Of a stretch of 64,000 nt of DNA, positions 35,585 through 46,430 are shown piece by piece. Numbering within the stretch: the first letter of the stretch is position 1; each line of letters opens with the position of its first letter. The position numbers were made by a program, and so were the translations under genes. The notes below the pieces were generated by a model. That model saw only the letters and a program-made list of their open reading frames with translations. It was not told the DNA's origin and made no database searches. Source of the DNA: Stictocephala bisonia (lineage: Eukaryota > Arthropoda > Insecta > Hemiptera > Membracidae); the NCBI GenBank assembly GCA_035578905.1, contig JAQJVL010000605.1, forward strand, positions 132,001 through 196,000. The letters run 5' to 3'.

Positions 35585-36300
35585 AGGCAACCAATCAGAG
35601 CGTAGCATATGGGTGCGCATGCGCGCCAGACCAGTAGCCGACGGTGCATCGTAGGCTAAGAGCGTACGAAGATAGCCGACAGTCGCCGGAAGTACACGAA
35701 AGCATTTTATATAGTATAACGGAGGAAAGGTTAGGTTAGGAGTGCATTTTATATAGTATAACAAGGGAAAGGCCGCCATCTTGGAAAAAGTACATTTTAT
35801 ATAGTATAACGAGGGAATTTGAGGGAAATTTGATAAGGGGAATTACCACCAGGGACTTCCCTTCGAAGGCGCCATGTTTCCGAAAGGATGCGCTTAGTTT
35901 TGCTAAGTTTTGCCACCAGGTGCACTGTGACATTTGTTATAGTGTATATATGAAATAATCCACAGAGTAGCAAGTCCCCGCGCATGCGCGTCAGACTAGC
36001 CATTTATTATAGTACATATATAAAAGACCGCCATCTTTTTGCATTTTATATAGTATAGCTACGTTAAGAGTGTATTTTATATAGTATAACATGGGAAAAG
36101 TTAGGTTAAGAGTGTATTTTATATAGTATAACAAGGGAATTTGGAGGGAAATTTGGGAATTTGGAGGGAAATTTTGGGAGGGGGAAGGGGGGCTAGGTAC
36201 CACTGCTTCCCCTTCCGGCCGCCATACTGGATCCACTTCCAGTCACCATCTTGGATCCGGTCACGTGACCACTGCCATCTTGGATCCGTTTCTGGAAAAG
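35585..36300. promoter_or_regulatory. Repeated TATA-like, YY1-like, NRF1-like and E-box motifs
   Basis: The word attttatatagtata occurs six times (near 35704, 35743, 35792, 36041, 36070, 36114). Read on the minus strand it gives tatactatataaaat, a TATA-box-like core. YY1-like gccgccatcttgg or close forms lie at 35772, 36025, 36217, 36244 and 36273. The palindromic NRF1-type gcgcatgcgc lies at 35615 and 35980, a CCAAT box near 35592, and the palindrome ggtcacgtgacc at 36259-36270. The motif names come from well-studied animal promoters. Whether any is bound here is not shown, and the block may be a repeat family. Confidence 0.5.
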
Positions 36301-36855
36301 TGGGTCTCGCTCAGTCCCTATTATGCTACTATCGATTGCTGACAGTTAAAAGTCATCTTGAAAAGACAGCAGCTAAAATCAAAACCAGGGCAATTGTATT
36401 ACATCATGTTGCCGAAAAAAACTTGAGGAGCCAACGCACACGTCCTGCGTTCATCTGTTTTGTCACCGGTCTGTTCAGCTGCTGAATACAGTACTCCCGT
36501 ATAGCTAAGTAGTGTACACACTAAAGCGATCAATGTTCATCTTAATATGGTTATGAGATCTATTAGTGGCACTCTCATGGTAACACTACTTCCTTGGCTC
36601 CCAGTTCTGTGAAATATAGCTGTAGTTACGTTTCTTATGTTGTGGATTTCCCCCCACTCTGTCTTATAAGACCCCAACACAGATCAATAGTCAATGGAAA
36701 ATGAGTAAAGTAGACTTAAAAGAGAGAATACCCTCTCCATTTTATGAATAACAAAAATCGCTCACACTTAATGATATAATATTTCTGTTTGAAAATATAC
36801 GTTTCCATATGACTTTTGATTGCATAGTGATTGACGATGTCTAGTTTGGTCTTAC

Positions 36856-37009
36856 CGCAGTTTCTTTGGGTCGCTGGAAGTCAGCCCTTGAAGAGGCATC
36901 AACCCACAACAACGACTGGCCAGCAGGATGGGTCGTAGAGCTCTGTAGAAACTGTCTGCATAATCCAATTTGGGCTGACATCTTGCTATTTTGTTAAGAT
37001 CAATACCTA
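36856..37009 (-). CDS. Gustatory receptor gene A, exon A (N-terminal region)
   Basis: This exon encodes 50 residues between two phase bases on each side. Near the middle is DSFYRALRPILLASR, then CCGLMPLQGLTS. This matches the conserved N-terminal segment of insect sugar-type GRs (D-S-F-x-x-A-(I/L)-x-P-x-L-x(3)-x-x-G-x-(L/M)-P-(V/L)-x-G), which lies at the start of the first helix. The acceptor cttgtccttag|TAGG and donor CTGCG|gtaaga are canonical. GRs are seven-helix ligand-gated cation channels in taste neurons. A sugar ligand is inferred from motif similarity only. A first exon ending in phase 1 must lie further right and was not found. Confidence 0.8.
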
Positions 37010-40000
37010 CTAAGGACAAGAATGGTAAAAATTGAAACATAAATAAAAGGATCATATTTATCTAGCATTCAATTGACCAATTTGTCAACTTGTTTTATTT
37101 CTACTTTCATATGCCTTTTCGTAGGTTTTTTAAATAATTAAGTTAATTATAATGTTTCTATATTAAAACAATTGATATTTTTTATTTATCACTATCATAT
37201 TTTAACATACTGTTAGTAAATACTAAAAAATTTATATAACTTCGGTTTTGAATGGAAGTGTCAGTTATATACAAGGCCTTATGATAATCGACAAGGCTTT
37301 TTTTCGACAAACAATACCTATACTGTCGGTTTATAAAAATAAATGTTTTCAATTTACATCTATGAATCATATTGCTAATTTCATGACACCCAGTGTAATC
37401 TTATACATTCTTGAGTGTTATTATGTTGGCTATTTTTAAATTCACGAGGATGCAAATTCATTCAAAATACAGTTCTTTAGTGCAAAACAAAAAAATAAAT
37501 AATGTTTGTCAAGAGAATTTTTTTTATTAAGAATAAAATCTTGAAAATAGCATATAATTGAATGTTTTATTTTAAATTTTTGTATACAATTTAACTGAAA
37601 TCGACGAACTATAACGTGATATATTATTTTATGAAATTTAAAATATTCAAATATAAAGTGATGCATCCATCAGTAGTACCAACTTAACTAAGCCAAGTTA
37701 TTTACAAATAAATAAATTGTCTTTCATCTACAAATAGATTTCTTTTAACCTTTAAAGAATTTATAAAATTCTTTAAATATTTTTGTAGTGTGTAAAATAT
37801 AACACTGTGACTTTCTTTTATATATTTATTGCAATCAAAATAGCTATAGTTTATTATTGATAATACCTTATTGTTTAAAAATGTCCTATAAATATTATCA
37901 AGTAATTTTAGGTTATAGTGATATATGTGTAGCAATAGTCTTATTTACATATGATTGATTAAAAGCTAATAGGTTTTATATTAATAACAGCGGATAAATA
38001 CATTTGTGTCAGGGACTTCCAAATAGTAATTGTATAATTTAGTGGAAATATGTTTTCTTTAAGGTTAAACCCATGTGTAGTCTTGGTTAATCACTTGGTC
38101 AAAACTAATTTATTTTTCTTTATAATTATTAGATGTATATTATTATAATCTTAATATAATATAGTATCTTATTGCCGAGTAATAACCTAACCTACCTTGA
38201 CGAATGTATTGTCTATGAGAAAAGTTCACCCGCATTTTGCAACAATACCAGGTTTATGTGATAACTACGTGACTTGACTCATGTGAATGACGGTGTGGAA
38301 TATACAACTGTTGTGTACTAAGTGAGGCCTAATGACTCACGTAGTAAGTGCACTATTATTTTTCATTTTAAGTAAGTACACCACTTATTGTAAAATGTAC
38401 ATTAGCGCTGTAATATCAGTAAAGTTTTACAGACCACGTAATGCTCCTTTTCAAACACTTTAGGAGAGTAAAACGCCCAGGTTCATGAATATTGTTATTT
38501 GAAGTTTAAAGATTACTATAAGTAACAATTTACGTTATAATCTAAGTTTTATAGGTTAGGAATATCAATATTGTATTATACAAAATGTATATTATATAAT
38601 AAGCGCATAGTTACTCGTAATACTACTTGAGGGTAATATGAGAAGAATACTATATTAGTTTACTAATTTTTTTAAACAAAGTTTTTTTTTAGATAAAATA
38701 CTTACAAACTGACGACTCTTCAAAAACACTCTAAGTATAAAGACCTACATGTGGCACCTTTTTAAGTTAGGAATTATTTCATTAACATTTTCACATGATT
38801 AATAAAGTCATGACTTATAATTATTATCATCAACTAAAATTCGTAAAAATTGAAGGCTTTATGATACACTGACGGCACTTGTTAAACGTGAATTGACGAG
38901 AACTTACACGAGTTGATGGAACACGAAATCTACCAAGGTGCAGGTGATATGCTGGCCATTCCCAATTGATGATAACGTACACAACCTGATGATACAGGTG
39001 ATTAACTTCTCATACCCTAGAAAACAGGTGATTTGTATGGGCCTTAAAAACAATATGTAAAAACTAGCATCTTAAATTGGCTGGAACAAAATTACGGAAT
39101 TTACGAGTTAAGAAATGACGCATCGTATAACAAGTTTAGGTCAATGAGACGTAAACGGCCAATTCTTTTAATACTTATAATACTATTTAATGTATGGATT
39201 AAGGGAGCTTTATTTTTTTTATCAAAGTTATCAATGTATATACCTAACCATATGTTATAATAAAGAAATTAAAGCCTATTATTAGCAAAAGGATAAAGAT
39301 AGTTCCTTAAATGGAAGGAGGGTTGTATTTTACCAATTTGCTGCTCTCAATCATGGCATACACAGTATATAAGTTTGAAAATTATATTGATCCTCACTAA
39401 TCAAATATTTATTTACCTAACCTAATTTATTGAGAAGTTATGGAATAGTCATTATTGCAGCCAAAACCTGGTATATTAAAATCTTAATGGTAAATAGTAT
39501 TAAATAATATCTATTGTATAATAAGCGTTACATATTTGAACTAAAATAGGATTATTTAAAAAAAAAACTTTTTGACTAAAAAATCTATACAATTAATTTC
39601 CTGTAATCATTTGCTTTTTTTTAATTTTTTTATTTAATAGCCTCAATTCCATATCTATAGAAACTAGCGCTTTTCTTCATATAAACTAAATTCTCAGTAA
39701 GCGATTTCTAAGACATTACACTTAATTTTAAGTATATTCAGATAATTTAAACTCATCGTCAACAGTCCAAAACATATTATACAACCAAGCGAAAAAGAAG
39801 AAAGATATTAATAAAAATATATTTATTATATTATATAAGAGTTATACAATTCTTAGAACCATTTTCAGTTTTCAATGTGGGCTTTTTTTTTAAATACTTT
39901 TCCCTGATTTACACTACTTTCTAAAATAATATTCAACCATTTCAAAATAAAATGTAGTTTTCAAGTTGTTTAGTTTAATATTATGATGCAAATAAAATAT

Positions 40001-40155
40001 TTACTGAAGTGGAATATGAGCAAACATTTTGTTGAAGTAATATACGTTCACAGTAAGTTGTCAGGACTGTAAAAATCCTCAAGTATGCGATAGTTATGTG
40101 ATATGACGAGCAGGTAGAGATAGCGTTGAATGTGGTAGAGTTGCAGTCCTTATAC
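37010..40155. other. AT-rich stretch, probably upstream or first intron of gene A
   Basis: About 3.1 kb of AT-rich sequence without a recognised coding segment, element or tandem repeat. The missing first exon of gene A could lie here or further right. The three minus-strand open frames at 37182-37935 look accidental, as expected for AT-rich DNA. Confidence 0.5.
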
Positions 40156-40159
40156 ACGT

Positions 40160-40527
40160 ATCTTCAGTTAATAATGAAATTATAGAAGACTAGCTGATAT
40201 ATTTAACAATTTCTTTGTTGACGTATCCTTTTCTTTAGCAAGTTAGCTTGGAAATGTTAGCCATGATCAGGAACACAGTTACGAGAAAAAATTAAACTTG
40301 ACCCTGTTGTTGGCTCTATATTTTGGTACCCCGTGTGAGAATCTGAGATGAAGCATTTAATTACTAATTTGTCTGGAGTAAAGGCCCCTGGCGCAGATAG
40401 GATCTCGGCTAGTGTAGTAAAGAATGTTTATATTTTTATAATTATAATTTTTACACAAATTTGTAATGTGTCTCTCTTAAAAGTGGTATATCTCCACATA
40501 ACCTAAAACTTGCTAGAGTTGTACCAA
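40160..40527 (+). pseudogene. Host LINE fragment 1: linker and RT start
   Basis: The translation shows ADIFNNFFVDVSFSLAS, the stretch that often precedes RT in CR1/jockey-type LINEs. It then shows NLSGVKAPGADRISASVV, the RT block 0 pattern (K-x-P-G-x-D-x-I), followed by NLKLARVVP in a shifted frame, the start of RT block 1. Stops and a frameshift are present. The fragment stops at the 8-bp duplication of the inserted element. Confidence 0.72.
40520..40527. repeat. Target-site duplication of the RNase H LINE, 5' copy
   Basis: The 8 bp tgtaccaa is present here and at 42756-42763, on either side of the inserted element. Confidence 0.75.
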
Positions 40528-42755
40528 GGGGTACACATTCCAGACCTAAAGATTTCAGACCGATCAGCCTCATGTCTTTTCTTTTAAAGTCATTGGAGAG
40601 GCTGGTCGACAGGCATATGAGGGACGGGGTATTGAGAGATAACCCACTCCATACAAAGCAACATGCATACATGGCTGGGAGATCTGCGGAGTCGGCTCTT
40701 CATAGACTCGTCACGAGGGTTGAGGGGACGATTCGGCAGAAGGAGCTAGCCATGGGAGTTTTCACGGACATACAGGGGGCATTATTCGTTCAATAATGTC
40801 TCCCTACAGTCTATGATCGATGCTGTCGTTAGGACGGGCGTCAAGGGCATTATTGCCAGATGGATTGAAGCCGACCTACGCAGCAGAATGGTTAAGGCAA
40901 CATTGAACGAAGCGTCAGTTCAGGTTGTAGTCGGAAGCGGCTGCCCCCAAGGGGGCGTCCTTTCCCCTCTCCTGTGGTACTTGGTGGTTGATGACCTACT
41001 AAGGGCGCTGAATGGGATGGGGTTATATGCTCAGGCATATGCGGACGATGTGTGTATACTGGGCGTTGGTAAGTTTGCCAGCACGGTGTCAGACATCGTC
41101 CAGGCTGCCTTGAGATACCTAGAAAGGTGGTGTAGGAACAAGGGGCTCTTTGTTAATCCTAACAAGACAGAAATTGTACTTTTCACTAGGAAGAAGAGGC
41201 TGGATGGCCTATACATGCCCACTATGGGAAATATGGAGCTAAGAGCTACAGGGTCGGTTAAGTATCTGGGGGTTATCCTGGATGCTAAACTGAACTGGCT
41301 CAAGCACCTTCAGGAGAAAGCCAGGAAGTTCAGAATGGCTTTTTGGGCTTGTCGGAGGGCCATTGAGACAACGTGGGGTCTTAAACTAAAGATGGTCTAC
41401 TGGCTATACACGAGTGTACTTCGGCCCTCATTATGTTATGTGGCTGTTGTCTGGTGGCCGGCCATGGCACAGAATAGTGCAAGGCTAACACTAGACAGAT
41501 GTCAGAGAATGGCGTGCCTGGGAAATACAGGCGCAATTAGAACAACCCCATTGGTGGCGATGGAAGTTCTCACTGGGCTCCGCCCAATGGACCTGTTTGT
41601 AAAAGGGGAGGCCTGTAAAGCGGCCTTCAGAATAAGGACGACTGGTGGCTGGCTGTCTCACCAACCAGGACTCCATGGGGTTATACTATCTGGGGACATT
41701 GGTCTGGACCCGTTGATGTCGATGGGAACAGACTTAATGATACCTAAGTATAGAATTCACAGGCGGGTTAGGGCCTTCCTACCAAGCAGAGATGAGTGGA
41801 TGGGGAGTATCGAGCCCGCACAAGTCAAAGGAAGCGTCTGGTATACAGACGGCTCACTTATAGAAGAAGGTGCGGGTGCGGGGGTGTACGGGAGGGGGGC
41901 ACGGAAAGTTCTGTCTGTACCTCTAGGGGCCCATGCAACTGTCTTCCAGGCGGAGGTGATGGCTATCATGATAGCCACACAAGAAGAAATGCGTCTAGGT
42001 GGCTTCGGAGGAGTAGTCTCAATCTGCTCGGACAGCCAGGCGGCGATAAAGGCGATCATGGTACCTCATACCAGCTCTAAGCTGGTATGGGAGTGCCAGG
42101 GGATCCTGGAGACTCTTTGCCAGCATAAACAGGTGAGACTCATATGGATCCCTGGGCATGCTGGTATTGATGGGAATGAGAGAGCCGATGCACTGACTAG
42201 GAGAGGGGCAAAGTGCCCACTGCTGGGGCCGGAGCCGGCTCTTGGTATTCCTCTTCAAAAGGTAAAAAGAAGAATTGACAGGTGGACCTCTGAGGAACAC
42301 GATGGTAGATGGAGGACCGAGTCCGGGCTCAGTAAGTCTCGTGTTCTTATCCGGGGACCGAATCGCAAGTACAGCGGAGATCTGCTGAGCTGTAACCGGG
42401 CCAAGGTGAGGGCGGTTACGGGAATGCTGACCGGACACAATCTTCTTAACAGACATATGAAGATTATGGGCCTATCAGAGGACTCCACATTTAGGCTCTG
42501 TGAGGAGGATGAGGAGAGCTCCATACACATCTTTTGTCATTGTGGAGCTCTCTCATCTCTTAGGTATAGGACTCTGGGTGCCAATTTTCTGGAACCAGAG
42601 TATATTAGAAGGGCTAAACTCAGGGAGATCATGTCCCTCTTAAGGGGGACTGGTCTCTTGTGACACTGTCGCCAGTCTCGGGGCGCAAAGGGCCATGGAG
42701 TCTAGGCGCAGTGGGCTTGGTGACCGGACCACAACCCGGTGTATCTAATCTAATC
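40528..42755 (+). mobile_element. LOA/I-type LINE with RNase H, 5' truncated
   Basis: The GC-rich insertion begins inside an RT domain and ends with a short tandem tail (tctaatctaatc) before an 8-bp duplication. It differs sharply in composition from its AT-rich host. RT followed by RNase H and a Cys/His-rich C-terminus points to the I/LOA group of non-LTR elements (inference). It is 5' truncated, as expected for target-primed reverse transcription. Confidence 0.82.
40572..42663 (+). pseudogene. RT-RNase H polyprotein of the inserted LINE (one frameshift)
   Basis: The RT blocks run RPISLMSFLLKSLERLVDR, KQHAYMAGRSAESALHRLV, VFTDIQGA, GCPQGGVLSPLLWYLVVDD, AYADDVCILG and VKYLGVIL. A small frameshift near 40785 falls right after the first catalytic aspartate block. 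From 40813 the frame stays open for 616 codons. RNase H follows with YTDGS, QAEVMAI, CSDSQAAIKAI and IPGHAGIDGNERAD, which supply the expected acidic residues and histidine. A Cys/His-rich motif (CEEDEESSIHIFCHC) closes it. Apart from truncation and one frameshift it looks intact, so insertion was recent. Confidence 0.88.
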
Positions 42756-42763
42756 TGTACCAA
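42756..42763. repeat. Target-site duplication of the RNase H LINE, 3' copy
   Basis: The second copy of tgtaccaa. The host RT continues immediately after it with PIFKKG in frame with the LARVVP of fragment 1. Confidence 0.75.
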
Positions 42764-43544
42764 TTTTTAAAAAAGGTCTCTGTTAATTCAGTGGAAAATT
42801 TTAGACCAATTTAGCCAATTTCAATATTTTCTAAATTAATGGAGAAAGTTGTTAAAAGTAATTATTTACCTTTTTTGATTCGACATAATCACAGTTTGGT
42901 TTTAGAGAAAGATTAAACACTGAAATTGCTCTTAAAAATATCGTGCGACAAATTCACAATAAACTTAATAATTTACAATCAAATAGAGTTACTGGTCTAC
43001 TACTAGATATAAAAAAGGCAGTTGATACTGTCAATCATAATATTTTGCTAATGAAATTGGAACGAGCTGGAATTAGAGTTATTTATTTAAAGTAGTTTGA
43101 ATATTATTTGAACAAACGAGAACAAAATATTTCTATTAGTATCATTAATAGTGAAAGAAGAATAGTTCAGTGTGGAGTTTCTCAGGGGTCTGTGATGGGA
43201 CATATATTATTTTTAATATATATTAGAGACCATTTAAGGGTGACATCACAGTATTTCCAGATGACAATGCTTTTTCCTTTGGAACTGCTTCGATTATTGA
43301 ACTAAAAAGTAATATTTAACATGATGTAAAACTTATTTCATTATGGTTTTCATACAATAAGTTATATTTAAATGTTAATAAAGCATTTATAATAAATGTT
43401 TCACGAAGCTTTGTATTTGATAGTAGTATTATTCTTCATACTCTTGGATGTAATGAAATAGTTTGTAATTGTAGTAGTTTCCTCAAACTCACTGTGTGAA
43501 ATACCTTGGGATTTTAGTTATCGAGAAATTAAATTAGAGAGAAC
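42764..43544 (+). pseudogene. Host LINE fragment 2: central RT
   Basis: RT blocks visible are NFRPI, IFSKLMEKVV, a damaged QFGFR block, TGLLLDIKKAVDTVNHNIL (first catalytic region, with V instead of F), CGVSQGSVMGHILFLIYI, and a region ending VKYLGILVIEKLN. The FADD block is frameshifted. Several stops and shifts occur. It breaks off at the second inserted LINE. Confidence 0.78.
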
Positions 43545-43560
43545 ATATTATTTTGGTTCC

Positions 43561-45197
43561 GTGTATGAGCGGTATGTGACGGAGCCGAGTGTGGAGTGCG
43601 CGGAGAAGGGTCCGTGTATGGCTGGTGTGTCGTGCCTTACTCTGCCCCGCCTAAGTACGCAGGATGTACAGGATGCTATTAAAAAATTAAAGTCAAAACG
43701 AACTACAGGTCCAGATTTACTTCCGCAGTATTTGTTTAAAGGATGTTCAGAACATTTGATTAACCCTCTAACATTTTTGTTTAATCTGAGCCTAAGAACA
43801 AATGTTTTTCCTGATAAATGGAAGACCACTAAAATAACTCCAATTTTTAAGAGTGGTCAAAAATCCCAAATTACTAATTATAGACCAGTAGCAGTGTTGT
43901 CAGTACCAGCGAAGATTTTTGAGATGGTCATTCATAAATATTTATTCAGTCACTTTGAAAAGCATATTACTGTTAAGCAGCACGGATTCGTACCAGGAAG
44001 ATCTGTCAATACTAATTTGCTTTACTTTACAAACTATGTTTCCTCGGGTCTTGATTCTGGGACTCGGACTGACGCTTTATTCCTCGACCTGGCGAAGGCA
44101 TTCGATAGGGTCGATCATTCTATTTTATTGAAAAAATTACATTTCTACGGAGTTTCATCAAATCTTTTACATTTTTTTAAGTCTTACATAGTTAATAGGA
44201 AACAATTTGTTCGTTACAGTGGCTTTTCATCATCAACTTTTAACGTTCAATCAGGCGTACCTCAGGGCTCGAACCTGGGGCCTTGCCTGTTCACCATTTT
44301 AATTAATGATTTATAGATTGCGTACGCTTCGCTGAAACATTGTTGTTCGCTGATGATTTGAAAATGTTTAAATACATTAAAAATCTTGATGATGCCGCCT
44401 GTTTACAGCGTAATATAGACAATGTATTCACTTGGAGTGTTTTAAATAAAATGACTTTCAATGTTTCAAAATGCCACTTAATGACATTTACAAGGGCACA
44501 AGATTTTTTCAAAAATGATTATTTTTTGAATGGTGTTTTAATAGCTAGAGTAAATAAAATAAAAGATTTAGGCGTATACTTAAATGATTCACTGTCTTTT
44601 AATCCTCATATCGAATTATGCATAGCCTCAGCCAGTAAAATGATGGGTTTCATTTTTAGACAAAGTGCAAGTTTCCAAAACACTTTAACCATCATTATGC
44701 TTTACAATGCTTTCGTTAGGTCGAGGTTGGAGAGTGGGGCTGTCATATGGAATCCAATTCATTCAACATATCGAGAAGCGGTTGAAAGAATTCAAAAGCG
44801 ATTTTTAAGATTTCTTTTTTACAAATGTTTTAATTTTTACACGTACACGGTTCCATATGATGAGCTGTTGGTGTTGTTTGGGTTCCGGAGTCTTGACGCG
44901 AGGAGAACACTAATGGGCCTGGTGTTCCTGTATAGACTGGTGCGTGGCGGGGTGGACGATACCGCTAGCTTGGCGGGCCTCTCTTTCCGTGTACCTACAT
45001 TTCATAGTCGCAATAAACTTCTGTTCTCTGTTCCCTACTGCCGCACGACGGCACATGCTTCTTCCCCCCTTCACCGCCTCATGACATCTTACAATAATTT
45101 GCTCCTTTCCGATAATAGTAATGTAGATCTATTTTTTGACTCTTTTAAAATATTTAAAGCTAATTGCCTGTCTTGTTTAAGTCAACGCTCTACATAA
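43561..45197 (+). pseudogene. RT of the second inserted LINE (one frameshift)
   Basis: The RT blocks in order are KRTTGPDLLPQYLFK, NYRPVAVLSVPAKIFEMV, KQHGFVPGRSVNTNLLYF, ALFLDLAKAFDRVDHSILL, SGVPQGSNLGPCLFTILIND, then after a one-base shift near 44316 the active-site LLFADDLKMF, KCHLMTFTR and KDLGVYL. A conserved C-terminal region (VPYDELLVLFGFRSLDARR) ends at a stop at 45195-45197. No RNase H is seen. The single lesion suggests modest age. Confidence 0.86.
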
Positions 45198-45229
45198 TTT
45201 TGTTTTGTATATTATTCTTTTACGAATTC

Positions 45230-45515
45230 TATATTGTTAACTGTTCAAAATATATTTATTACTGTTATTATTTATTGTCGTTATGGTTGTCAATTGTTTA
45301 AAATATTTATTACTGTTATTATTTATTGTCGTTATGGTTGTCAATTGTTTAAAATATTTATTACTGTTATTATTTATTGTCGTTATGGTTATCAATTGTT
45401 TAAAATATTTATTACTGTTATTATTTATTGTCGTTATGGTTGTTAATTGTTTAAAATATTTATTACTGTTATTATTTATTGTTGTTATTGTTCTTAATTG
45501 TTTAAAATATTCATT
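45230..45515. repeat. 51-bp tandem repeat in the LINE 3' UTR, about 5 copies
   Basis: The word gtcgttatggtt recurs at a 51-bp spacing (for example 45278 and 45329), with ttgtttaaaatatttattactg between. Copies are nearly identical except for the first and last. The period is 17 codons, which produces two overlapping open frames that I do not consider genes. Confidence 0.93.
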
Positions 45516-45794
45516 ACTGCTATTGTTGCTGAATGCTAGTCTATACTAATATTAGTTATTATTTTTATTTAATTGCATGTCATTATATTTTTTGCCTCCT
45601 CATCAAGCATGTATTGTTCCGTTCCATATAAATTTCAGTTATATTTGAATCTATAGTATTTCAGTTTGGTATTCTTATTTTTTGTTATTTTTATAATGTG
45701 AAGTGATTTATTGAATAAGTTATAAAACCCACAAACATAAATATATTTATTAATATGAACTGCTTCAGTGTAATTGGTTTTGACTGTATTGAAG

Positions 45795-45841
45795 CATGTA
45801 AATAAATAAATAAATTAATTAATTAATAAATAAATAAATAT
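45795..45841. repeat. (AAAT)n / (TTAA)n tail
   Basis: A simple repeat of aaat units with a short ttaattaatt interruption. It marks the 3' end of the second inserted LINE. Confidence 0.8.
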
Positions 45842-45843
45842 TA

Positions 45844-46430
45844 AATCAATTGAAATGTTGATTATTGATTTCTTCGCAAATGTTATTATCTTTGTACTAT
45901 GTGTCCTGATGTTATTCCTAAACAGATTTGTTATGCTTTTGTACATGCTAGACTCCATTATGGGTTATCCTGTTGGAGTAGTAAATCTACAAGTTATATT
46001 CAGCCTCTAATTAAAATACAAAAATATTTTATTAAAACAATATGTAGACAGAATAGAAGGACTCAGTCAAGACCATGTTTTTCTCAATTAGATTCTGTCA
46101 CTCAGATATATGTTATGTTTTTAAGTATTGCTTTTGTTTTTTTTAAAGTTAGTGGCAACCTAGGTGTAGTAATCGATCGTTTCAATTATCCAAATACTAG
46201 GCTTGCGAACCAAATAAGAACTCCTATAGCAACAACATATATATATATTTTTTTTCAAAAGGCATTTATTTTGTTGGGTTCTAAATTTTACATCATATTA
46301 CCATTTAGTATAATTCATGTAGTATCCTTATAAATCTTTAAAAACTCGTAAAAAAAGTTGTTAATGAGTCTTCCAGATAGTGATTGGCATAATTTATTTT
46401 ATATTAATAGATAGTATCTCATATACCTTT
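45844..46430 (+). pseudogene. Host LINE fragment 3: C-terminal domain
   Basis: The open stretch from 45899 reads CPDVIPKQICYAFVHARLHY, then GLSCW and QPLIKIQKYFIKTI. This is the post-RT pattern (Y-x-A-x-(V/L)-x-(S/A)-x-(L)-x-Y-G-(I/L)-x-x-W and L-x-x-(L/I)-Q-(K)-x-x-I-(K/R)-x-I) of CR1/jockey-type LINEs. After 46250 it ends with an LPFSI...VVSL...FK-like end. It completes fragments 1 and 2. Confidence 0.75.

Larger units (their letters stand above)
17390..36855 (-). other. Gene A intron between exons A and B
   Basis: As assembled this intron is about 19.5 kb. It holds a long (TA)n run, two SINE copies, a relic of the 36-bp minisatellite, the low-quality palindromic block (19280-34080) and a complex repeat region (34080-36300). 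Its true length is uncertain because about 15 kb is unreliable sequence. Confidence 0.65.
43551..45837 (+). mobile_element. Second inserted LINE (CR1/jockey superfamily-like), 5' truncated
   Basis: The element begins abruptly in the RT region. It carries an RT and C-terminal domain to 45197, then a 3' UTR with 51-bp tandem repeats, and ends in an (AAAT)n tail at about 45800-45841. The host RT resumes directly after the tail. A 6-bp atatta at 43545-43550 and 45838-45843 may be the target-site duplication, but it is weak because of the AT-rich context. Confidence 0.75.
40160..46430 (+). mobile_element. Old CR1/jockey-like LINE split by two younger LINEs
   Basis: Three plus-strand fragments (40160-40527, 42764-43544 and 45844-46430) read in order as one reverse transcriptase gene. 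They run from the linker and RT start, through RT blocks, to the C-terminal end. The gaps are filled by a RNase H-bearing LINE (40528-42755) and another LINE (43551-45837). The host is AT-rich and full of stops, so it is the oldest of the three. The clade is a by-eye guess. Confidence 0.75.

Noticed and set aside
35564..36236. Minus-strand frames with repeated LLYYIKC words
   Set aside because: The repetition reflects the tatactatataaaat motif repeats; no domain or splice support.
45234..45549. Two open frames with 17-residue repeats
   Set aside because: They result from the 51-bp repeat in a LINE 3' UTR.
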